A stretch of DNA of 11,649 bases from Lentisphaeria bacterium (lineage in GTDB: Bacteria > Verrucomicrobiota > Lentisphaeria > Oligosphaerales > Oligosphaeraceae): positions 1-11,649 of the forward strand of contig JAEEXV010000011.1 in the NCBI GenBank assembly GCA_016287975.1, read 5' to 3'. How positions within the stretch are numbered: the first letter of the stretch is position 1; every line of letters starts with the position of its first letter. This document shows positions 5,201 through 11,649 of this stretch, in pieces. A program made the translations under genes and the position numbers. Below the pieces are notes generated by a model. That model was given only the letters and a program-made list of their open reading frames with translations. It was not told where the DNA came from and searched no databases.

Positions 5201-8200
5201 ATGAAAACCACCCTCCTCGCCCTTTGCCTTGCCGCGCTTGCGGCCGCCGCCGGCCCCTTCACCGTGGAACCCAATGGCGACGCTTTCGCCATCAAATACC
5301 ACGGGCGGGTCCTCGTCGATGTGGTGAAGAGCGCCGCGCTGCCCGACGCGCTCGGCAAGAACCCGCGGCGCTCGGAGACCACCCTCCCCGACGGCACCCG
5401 CGTCTGGAACGTGTGGAGCGAGCACCCGGAGACCCGCATCCGCCAGGAGATCGCCCTCAAGCCCGACGGCTCCGAGGTCGAGATCACCATGATCGGCGAG
5501 GCCTACGCCTACGGCCCCACCCAGGCGCGCACCATACAGCTCCAAATTCCCTTCGCCGCCATCGACGGCGCTTCCTTCGAGGGGCTCGCCATCAACGCCC
5601 GCACCTGGAAGCCTATGCAGGGCGTCTTCGACGCCAAATCCCCGAAGGGAGTCCTCACCCAGAACGCCTGGCGCTACCTCCTCTTCAAGCCCGCCGGCGC
5701 CGACCGCGGCGTCGTCTTTGATTTCAACCCCATCGGCCCCGGCGACGAGAACTCCATGTACACCATCAGCGCCGTCCGCGGCATCTGGGGCGTGACGGCG
5801 CAGCCCGGACGACTGCGCTTCCTCAGCGGCTCCGGCACCAGTCCCAACGGCGGTATGACCGGCTCCAAGGTCGTCCTGCGCGAGGCCGCCGCCATGCTCG
5901 AGGACTACGACGCCCACCACGCCCTGCGCCGTTTCAGTTACACCGACAAGTTCCAGCCGCAACACCTCTATTCCTTCGGCGCCACGAAGCACGGCAAGCA
6001 GTTCACCACCGCCGACGCCGCCCCTTACACCCCCGCCGCCAGACGCGGCTGGCTCGGCGCCCCCGCCCTGACGCCCGTCCACGGCGCCCCGGAGGGCGCC
6101 TACTACTCCGCCCTCGCCGGCAAAGACGCCGCCTTCCGCATCTCCGGCCTCGTGCCCGGCGTCCACTTCGTCACCGTCGCCTGCGGCAACTACGCCGGCC
6201 GCCCCAACCGCTTCTCCGTCATCGCCAACGGCAAGGAGCTGATCCCGACGACCTCCGTCGCCAAAGCCGAACTCCTCTCCGCCACCCTGCCCATCTGGGT
6301 CGGCGCCGACGGGCTCCTCGACCTCCGCTTCCAGGGCGACTTCCTCGTCTCCGCCATCGGCGACTTCCTCCTCCTCGCCCAGGCCGAGGACTTCAGTTTC
6401 AACCGCGGCATCTGGGTCTCCGACGGCTTCGAGCCCGCCGCCATCTACCGCAACGAGCACTACCGCCCTGCCGCCGTCTTCAAGCCCTTCCAGCAGCGCC
6501 TCCGCCTCCCCATTCCCGGCAAGGAGGCGACCGGCCGCGCCAAGGCGGTCCCGCGCCCCATCGAACTGCCCGATCCGGCTTCCCCCGGCCTCGCCTGGAC
6601 CCGCAACGCCAAGTTCCGCCACCTCGGCGGCAATGCGTGCATCCTGAACGAGTTCCACGAGCCCGCCGTCCTGAACCGCCGCCTCGACGCCCTCAAGCGG
6701 GAGGGCGCCACCGCCCTCATGGTCTCCGGCCTCCACTCCCGCCACACCTACCCCGGCAGCCGCCAGCGCGGCCTCGACATGATCCGCGACATCATCCAGG
6801 CCGCCCACCAGCGCGGCCTCAAGGTCATCGACCACCACGACACCACCCTCCTCTGGAACATCGACGCCGGATTCCGCGTCCTCTCCGAGCGCGTCGACGA
6901 ATCCGTCCAGGGCCTCGTCGACCTCATGCCCAACCCATCCTTCTGCCTCCTCAACCCCAAATTCACCCGCACCTACCGCGACTACCTCCTCGAATCCGTC
7001 CGCAACGGCGTCGACGGCTTCCAGCCCGACGAACTCTACTTCTACCCGCACGGTTGCGGATGCCGCCACTGCCGCGAAACCTTCTACCAGGACACCGGCT
7101 GGCAGCTGCCCATGAACGAGTGCGACCCGCGCCTTTTCAACAAGCAGTCCGCCCTCTGGAAGACCTTCGTCGAATGGCGCAAGGCCAAGATCGCCAACTG
7201 GTGGGTCGAGTTCCGCCGCGAGGCCAAGGCCATCAACCCCGACCTCACTCTCTGTGCCTACACCACCCACTACGGCTTCACCGACGGCTGGGCCGCTATC
7301 AACTTCGGCGGCGACCTCACCGAAATGGCCCGCGCCGGAAACTTCTTCGGCACCGAGATCATGACCCGGAACTGCCTGCAGAGCGCCCGCTCCCTGCTCC
7401 CCTACCGCAAGATGATGAACCTCCTCCATCTCGCCTACGGCTCGCCCATCTGGGGATGGCTCTACGGCACCAGCCACGACACCATCTACTTCGGCTGGGC
7501 CGCCTGCAACATGACTGGGCAGTGCGGCCTCGCCTACCTCCCCGCCAACGCCAAGGGCCCCGACTTCTTCGCCTTCGAGGCCACCCCCGACAACATGGAC
7601 CGCGGCAAGGCCGAATCCATCGCCAAAATCGCCATCCTCTTCTCCTCCCACTGCCGCGACTGGCAGTTCGGCACCTCCGTCATCACCGAGGCCTTTGGAT
7701 GTGCCCAGACCCTCGAGGAAATCCACGCGCCATACGACATCGTCGGCGACGCCGCCCTCCTCAACAACCAACTCGGCAAATACTCCGTGCTCTTCGTCGG
7801 CTCCAGCGCCTGCCTCTCCGACCAGCAGATCGCCGCCATCCGCGCCTTCGCCAAAAACGGCGGCACCGTCTACCTCGCCACCCTCGCCGCCATGGGCGAC
7901 GAACTCGGCAACCGCCGCGACCAATGGCCCTTCGCCGGACTCTTCGGTTTCAAGCCCACCCCCCAGCGAAAGCCGCTCTTCGGGAAACTCGGCACGACGA
8001 CCGACCCCGCGCAGGCCAGGCCCATCGCCCGCCCGTTCGGCGTCTGCATCCCCCTCAAGACTCCCGCCGCCAACAGCCCGCTCTACCTCTTCGACGATGC
8101 CGGGCACGCCCTCCCCGCCCTCATCGCCAAGCCCTACGGCAAAGGACGCATCCTCTACCAGACCACCGCCCTCCCCGCCGCCCTCTACGCCACCGAGGGC

Positions 8201-8614
8201 GTCACCAACAAGCCCTGGACCTTCGAACTCGACGAGACCCTCGCCGCATTCTGCCGCCAATACTACCGCACCGTCTTCGCCGACGCCCTCTACTGGCAGA
8301 CCGACGCCCCGCCCAGAGTCTACACCACCCTCTACCGCCAGGGCGACGCCATCGCCATACACTTCCTCAACGCCGCCGGCGCCAACCTCAAGAAGGGCGA
8401 GATCATGACCGCCGCCGCCCCCAAGCCAGCCTGGCCCCCGCTCCAAGCGGACATCACCTTCACCCTCCCCTGCCCCAACGCCAAGGAGGTCTACGCCGTC
8501 TCCCCCGACTTCCCCGGCCGCCAGCCACTCCAGTTCGCCATCCAGGGCGGCCGCCTCACCGCCAAGTTGCCCAAATCCCTGCTCCACGCCTACACCATCG
8601 TGTGGGTCAAGTAG
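5201..8614 (+). CDS. Secreted GH42/GHL6-like glycoside hydrolase (copy A)
   Basis: An 1137-residue exported protein, probably acting on glycans outside the cytoplasm; substrate unknown. Residues 1-17 form a Sec signal peptide (MKTTLLALCLAALAAAAG). Residues about 18-230 are a beta-rich N-terminal domain. Residues about 285-405 resemble a carbohydrate-binding beta-sandwich (AAFRISGLVPGVHFVTV, RFSVIANGKE). From about 464 a TIM-barrel-like region has DHHD (544-547) and DELYFYPHGCGCRHC with D610, E611 and C619, C621, C624. The CxCxxC spacing and the Glu eight residues before it match the zinc-cluster and acid/base region of GH42 beta-galactosidases, as in hypothetical glycosyl hydrolase 6-type proteins. 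Residues about 808-920 resemble the GATase-like beta-galactosidase trimerisation domain, followed by a beta-rich tail. An earlier ATG at 5165 is rejected because the paralogue downstream starts at the position matching 5201 and the signal peptide begins there. No Shine-Dalgarno is seen. Third codon positions are mostly C. Family assignment is moderate; activity is unproven. Confidence 0.75.
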   Translation: MKTTLLALCLAALAAAAGPFTVEPNGDAFAIKYHGRVLVDVVKSAALPDALGKNPRRSETTLPDGTRVWNVWSEHPETRIRQEIALKPDGSEVEITMIGEAYAYGPTQARTIQLQIPFAAIDGASFEGLAINARTWKPMQGVFDAKSPKGVLTQNAWRYLLFKPAGADRGVVFDFNPIGPGDENSMYTISAVRGIWGVTAQPGRLRFLSGSGTSPNGGMTGSKVVLREAAAMLEDYDAHHALRRFSYTDKFQPQHLYSFGATKHGKQFTTADAAPYTPAARRGWLGAPALTPVHGAPEGAYYSALAGKDAAFRISGLVPGVHFVTVACGNYAGRPNRFSVIANGKELIPTTSVAKAELLSATLPIWVGADGLLDLRFQGDFLVSAIGDFLLLAQAEDFSFNRGIWVSDGFEPAAIYRNEHYRPAAVFKPFQQRLRLPIPGKEATGRAKAVPRPIELPDPASPGLAWTRNAKFRHLGGNACILNEFHEPAVLNRRLDALKREGATALMVSGLHSRHTYPGSRQRGLDMIRDIIQAAHQRGLKVIDHHDTTLLWNIDAGFRVLSERVDESVQGLVDLMPNPSFCLLNPKFTRTYRDYLLESVRNGVDGFQPDELYFYPHGCGCRHCRETFYQDTGWQLPMNECDPRLFNKQSALWKTFVEWRKAKIANWWVEFRREAKAINPDLTLCAYTTHYGFTDGWAAINFGGDLTEMARAGNFFGTEIMTRNCLQSARSLLPYRKMMNLLHLAYGSPIWGWLYGTSHDTIYFGWAACNMTGQCGLAYLPANAKGPDFFAFEATPDNMDRGKAESIAKIAILFSSHCRDWQFGTSVITEAFGCAQTLEEIHAPYDIVGDAALLNNQLGKYSVLFVGSSACLSDQQIAAIRAFAKNGGTVYLATLAAMGDELGNRRDQWPFAGLFGFKPTPQRKPLFGKLGTTTDPAQARPIARPFGVCIPLKTPAANSPLYLFDDAGHALPALIAKPYGKGRILYQTTALPAALYATEGVTNKPWTFELDETLAAFCRQYYRTVFADALYWQTDAPPRVYTTLYRQGDAIAIHFLNAAGANLKKGEIMTAAAPKPAWPPLQADITFTLPCPNAKEVYAVSPDFPGRQPLQFAIQGGRLTAKLPKSLLHAYTIVWVK

Positions 8615-8617
8615 GGA

Positions 8618-8637
8618 GGCCGCGCTCCCGCGCGGCC
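8618..8637. repeat. GC hairpin after copy A stop codon (REP-like)
   Basis: Stem ggccgcgc (8618-8625) / gcgcggcc (8630-8637), 8 bp of pure GC with a tccc loop, starts 3 bases after the stop codon. There is no T run, so it is not a standard intrinsic terminator. It may still stabilise the mRNA 3' end. The same stem recurs at 8889-8907. Confidence 0.65.
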
Positions 8638-8649
8638 GCAAACGGGAGG

Positions 8650-8867
8650 GCCAGTCTGTCGGCAGAGCCGGCATGGCCGGCATAGTCAGTCTGTCGGCAG
8701 AGTCGGCATGGCCGGCAGGGTCAGTCTGTCGGCAGAGCCGGCAGGGTCGGCGTGGGCATTCTGTCGGCAGAGCCGGCAGAGTCGGCATGGTCAGTCTGTC
8801 GGCAGAGTCGGCATGGTCGGCATAGTCAGTTTGTCGGCAGAGTCGGCATGGCCGGCTGGGCCAGTTT
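8650..8867. repeat. Minisatellite, six 35-bp units built of nonamers
   Basis: The motif ctgtcggcag recurs at an exact 35-bp period (full copies begin at 8652, 8687, 8722, 8757, 8792 and 8827), and a decayed seventh start is at 8862. Each unit resolves into three nonamers of type g-y-cggca-n-n followed by an 8-mer close to gtcagtct, giving 3 x 9 + 8 = 35. Copies differ by scattered substitutions only. Because 35 is not a multiple of 3, it is not a coding repeat. The array is bracketed by the direct repeat gggagggcc (8644-8652 and 8884-8892). It fills most of the 320-bp gap between the two paralogues. Confidence 0.9.
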
Positions 8868-8888
8868 TGTCTTGTGAAACAATGGGAG

Positions 8889-8907
8889 GGCCGCGCCCTG
8901 CGCGGCC
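8889..8907. repeat. Second copy of the GC hairpin (REP-like)
   Basis: Stem ggccgcgc (8889-8896) / gcgcggcc (8900-8907) with a cct loop has the same arms as the hairpin at 8618-8637 and the same gggag lead-in. It sits 27 bases before the start codon of the next gene, inside its presumed leader, where it could also affect translation. Confidence 0.65.
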
Positions 8908-8934
8908 GCCCGGTGTCCCCAAAGCCCCCCCATC

Positions 8935-11649
8935 ATGAAAGCAATCACCGCCCTCATCCTCGCCGCCGCGCTCGCGGCCGCCGCCGGCCCGTTCACGGTG
9001 GTGCCCCATGGCGATGACTTCGCCATCCACCACCGCGGCGAGGTCCTCGTCGAATCGGTCAAGAGCGTCGCGCTGTCCGATGCGCTCGGCAAGAATCCGC
9101 AGCGCTCGGAGGCCACCCTGTCCGACGGCACGCGCGTCTGGAACGTGTGGAGCGAGCACCCGGAGACCCGCATCCGCCAGGAAATCGCCCTCGCCCCCGA
9201 CGGCAGCCAGGTCGAGATCTCCATGCTGGGCTCCGCCAAGGCCTACAATCCCAACCTGAAGCGCACAATCACCCTGGTCCTCCCCTGGACGGCGGTCGCG
9301 GGCATGAAATACGAGGGCCTTGCCGTCAACGGCCGCCGCTGGGTCCCTGCCCAGGGCCTCCTCGCCTCCTCCGCCAAAGGCCCCGTCGGCAGCGACGCCT
9401 GGCGCTACTTCTGCCTTTCCGACGGCAAGGGCCGCGACCTCGTCTTCGACCTCAACCCCATCGGCGCAGGCGACTACATCATGATGTACAAGCACGGCGC
9501 CGTCCGAGGTGTCTGGGACATCGCCCGCGAAGGCGGCAGGCTCGTCTTCCACGGCGGCGCCATCCTCCCCGACAATCCCGTCAAGGCCGCTGGCACCACT
9601 GGCGCGAAAATCGTCATCCGCGAAGGCAGGATGGAATCCGACTACTCCACCCACCACGCCCTCGCGACCTACAAGTACGGCGCAAAACTCATCCCCACCC
9701 ACCTATTCTCCTTCGGCGCCCTCAAGCACGGCCGCCAGTTCACCACCGCCGACGACGCCCCCTTCGACGCCGACCGACGATTCGGATGGATCGGCACCCC
9801 CGCCCTCCGCCGCCATGTCGACGCCCCAGAAGGCGCATACTACGCCGCCTTCTCGGGAAGGGACGCCGCCTTCCGCATCACTGGCCTCATCCCTGGATTC
9901 CACTTCGTCACCGTCACCTCTGGAAACTTCGCAGGGCTCGCCAACCGCTTCTCCGTCACCGTCAACGGCGAGGAGGCCGCCCCGATGCAAAGCGTCCCAA
10001 AGGGCAGACTCCAGTCCGCCACCATCCCCGTCCGCGTGACCGACGGCACCGCCACCGTGAAGTTCGCGGGCGACTTCCTCGTCTCCACCATCGCCGTGCA
10101 GCCCATCGTCGCGAAGGCCGAGGACTTCTCCTTCGACCGCGGCTTCTGGGTCTCCGACGGCTACGAACCCGCCGAGCTCTTCCGCAACGCCGACTACCCC
10201 CCCGTCAAACTCGCGCGCTCCCTCAACCTCGTCGAACTCCCCGTCCCTGGCCAGGAGGCCATCGGCCCCATGAAGCCCTTCCCGCGCCCCGTCGAACAGC
10301 CCGATCCCGACGCCCCGCAACTCGCCTGGATCCACAACGCCGTCTTTCGGGACATCGGCAACAACTCCTCGGACTGGACCGAATACACCGACCCGAAGCG
10401 CCTGAAGCGCCTCGTCGACGACGCCCGTGCCTCTGGCGGCACCGTCCTCATGATGTCGGGGCTGCTCTCTCGCCACACCTATCCCACACACCGCCAGCGC
10501 ATTCTCGACGCCATCAAGCAATACACCCAGGCCGCCCACGCCGCCGGCATGAAGGCTATCGACCACAACGACGCCACCCTCCTCTGGAACTGCGGCGCCG
10601 GCTTCCGCGTCATGGCCGAGCGCACCCCCGAACTCGTCCTCGGCCTCGTCGACATGACCCCCAGCTCCCAGTTCTGCATCCTCAACCCCGTCTTCACCCG
10701 CACCTACCGCGACTATCTCCTTGAAGTCGTCAAGGCTGGCGTCGACGGCCTCCAGTGCGACGAACTCACCTTCTATGAACACGGCTGCGGCTGCCGCCAC
10801 TGCCGCGAGGCCTTCCGCCAGGACACAGGCTGGCAGCTCCCCATGAACGAACTCGACCCCCGCCTCTTCAACCGCCGCGCCCCCCTCTGGAAGACCTTCC
10901 TCGCCTGGCGCATGGCCAAGGTCGGCAACTGGTGGGTCGAGTTCCGCTGCGAGGCCAAGAAAATCAACCCGCACCTGACCCTCTGCATGTACACCACGCA
11001 TGGCGGCTTCACCTCCTCCGCCGCCTCCCTCCGCCTCGGCGCCGACCTCACCGAGGAAGCCCGCGCCATCAACTTCTTCGGCACCGAGATCATGACGCGC
11101 AACTGCCTCTACTCCGAACGCGCCCTCCTCCCCTACCGCAAGATGAAGAACCTCCTGCGCGTCGCCTACGGCACCCCCATCTGGGGATGGATCTACGGCT
11201 CCGACCACCCCGGCACCTACTTCGGCTGGGCCGCCTGCAATATGACCGCCCAGTGCGGCGTCGCCAGCTACCCCATCAAGCCCGGCGAGGCCGACTACTG
11301 CGCCTTCCAGGCCTCCCCCGACAACATCGACGCCACCAAGTCCACCCCCGTCGCCCGCGTCGCCCTCCTCTTCTCGCGCGCCAGCCGCGACTGGAACTCC
11401 GACCTCGGCATGGTCCCCGAACTCTTCGGCCTCGCCCAGGTTCTCGAACGCATGCATGTCCAGTACGACTTCCTCGGCGAAATGTCCCTCAACCCCACGC
11501 AACTCGCCAAATACAAGTTCCTCGCCCTCCTCGGCGACGGCTGCATCTCCCAGGCCGACCTCGCCACCATCCGCGACTTCGCCAAAAACGGCGGCACCGT
11601 CTATCTCTCCACCATCGGCGCCCAGGCCGACGAACTCGGCAACCGCTAC
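8935..11649 (+). CDS. Secreted GH42/GHL6-like glycoside hydrolase (copy B, partial)
   Basis: The first 905 codons of a paralogue of the preceding gene; the window ends before the stop, and about 232 residues are missing if it matches copy A. The frame is open throughout. Residues 1-17 are a Sec signal peptide (MKAITALILAAALAAAAG). The layout is colinear with copy A within one residue: DHND (543-546), D609 and E610 in DELTFYEHGCGCRHC, GTEIMTRNC with E718, PIWGWIYG, YFGWAACNMTAQCG, then the GATase-like region ending in FAKNGGTVYLSTIGAQADELGNRY. Differences include DHND in place of DHHD and a diverged tract around residues 475-490, which may reflect different substrates. The start has no Shine-Dalgarno and lies just after a GC hairpin. 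The gene is separated from copy A by 320 bp that include a minisatellite, so co-transcription is possible but not shown. Substrate and exact family are unknown. Confidence 0.75.
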   Translation, partial: MKAITALILAAALAAAAGPFTVVPHGDDFAIHHRGEVLVESVKSVALSDALGKNPQRSEATLSDGTRVWNVWSEHPETRIRQEIALAPDGSQVEISMLGSAKAYNPNLKRTITLVLPWTAVAGMKYEGLAVNGRRWVPAQGLLASSAKGPVGSDAWRYFCLSDGKGRDLVFDLNPIGAGDYIMMYKHGAVRGVWDIAREGGRLVFHGGAILPDNPVKAAGTTGAKIVIREGRMESDYSTHHALATYKYGAKLIPTHLFSFGALKHGRQFTTADDAPFDADRRFGWIGTPALRRHVDAPEGAYYAAFSGRDAAFRITGLIPGFHFVTVTSGNFAGLANRFSVTVNGEEAAPMQSVPKGRLQSATIPVRVTDGTATVKFAGDFLVSTIAVQPIVAKAEDFSFDRGFWVSDGYEPAELFRNADYPPVKLARSLNLVELPVPGQEAIGPMKPFPRPVEQPDPDAPQLAWIHNAVFRDIGNNSSDWTEYTDPKRLKRLVDDARASGGTVLMMSGLLSRHTYPTHRQRILDAIKQYTQAAHAAGMKAIDHNDATLLWNCGAGFRVMAERTPELVLGLVDMTPSSQFCILNPVFTRTYRDYLLEVVKAGVDGLQCDELTFYEHGCGCRHCREAFRQDTGWQLPMNELDPRLFNRRAPLWKTFLAWRMAKVGNWWVEFRCEAKKINPHLTLCMYTTHGGFTSSAASLRLGADLTEEARAINFFGTEIMTRNCLYSERALLPYRKMKNLLRVAYGTPIWGWIYGSDHPGTYFGWAACNMTAQCGVASYPIKPGEADYCAFQASPDNIDATKSTPVARVALLFSRASRDWNSDLGMVPELFGLAQVLERMHVQYDFLGEMSLNPTQLAKYKFLALLGDGCISQADLATIRDFAKNGGTVYLSTIGAQADELGNRY

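Noticed and set aside
5201..5251. Lipoprotein signal at the Cys in LLALC of the first enzyme
   Set aside because: The residue before Cys is Leu rather than Gly, Ala or Ser, the Cys is only the ninth residue, and the paralogue has no Cys there. A standard signal peptide fits better.
6637..8685. A 682-codon plus-strand frame inside the first enzyme gene
   Set aside because: The product is Arg/Pro/His-rich with no domain features. The main frame carries the catalytic-type motifs conserved in the paralogue.
5156..8788. A 1210-codon open frame on the minus strand across the first enzyme gene
   Set aside because: The plus-strand codons end mostly in C, so the opposite frame reads GNN codons (Gly, Ala, Val, Asp, Glu) and rarely meets a stop. 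The product is low-complexity and lacks domains. The plus-strand frame has a signal peptide and a conserved paralogue.
8650..8867. CRISPR array
   Set aside because: The whole 35-bp period is repeated with no unique spacers between repeats, and no cas genes are near. It is a minisatellite.
8791..11502. Long minus-strand frames across the second enzyme gene
   Set aside because: Same cause as above: antisense GNN shadows of a C-ending plus-strand gene, with Gly/Val/Ala/Asp/Glu-rich products.

Overview
The window looks like a piece of a high-GC genome from the PVC group (Planctomycetota-Verrucomicrobiota-Chlamydiota), most likely a gut-type Lentisphaerota or Kiritimatiellota bacterium. This is an inference from three things: a giant AIDA-repeat protein followed by Ig-like and pre-peptidase-C-like modules, large secreted glycoside-hydrolase-like proteins in tandem, and GC-rich palindromic intergenic repeats. 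No rRNA, tRNA or marker gene is present to confirm it.

Layout, left to right. 1-414 is non-coding and strongly structured: a REP-like triplet of palindromes (6-103), a possible branched RNA fold (117-176), a hairpin that reads as an intrinsic terminator on the minus strand (242-267), a candidate promoter whose spacer is dominated by a run of 11 G (263-292), and a leader with a hairpin and a good Shine-Dalgarno. 415-4716 encodes a 1433-residue repeat protein: 26 AIDA-type 17-19-residue units, four Ig-like repeats, a linker, and three PPC-like modules. It has no visible Sec signal and no C-terminal beta-barrel. 4717-5200 holds no convincing gene. It carries a 40-bp tandem direct repeat and a 137-bp element bounded by 27-bp inverted repeats. 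5201-8614 encodes an 1137-residue secreted, GH42/GHL6-like (clan GH-A type) protein. 8615-8934 holds a minisatellite of six exact 35-bp units placed between two hairpins with the same stem. 8935 to the window end is the first 905 codons of a colinear paralogue of the preceding gene.

All three genes lie on the plus strand, but the gaps of 484 and 320 bp make a simple operon uncertain. Taken together the products suggest a cell-surface or secreted glycan-interaction locus: one long, probably adhesive, possibly phase-variable surface protein, next to a duplicated pair of secreted carbohydrate-active enzymes. The most notable items are the poly-G tract in the promoter position, the ladder of N-X-T sequons along the AIDA repeats, the nested 35-bp minisatellite, the inverted-repeat element, and the enzyme pair, which keeps a GH42-type zinc-cluster spacing but shows no acidic residue at the expected nucleophile strand.
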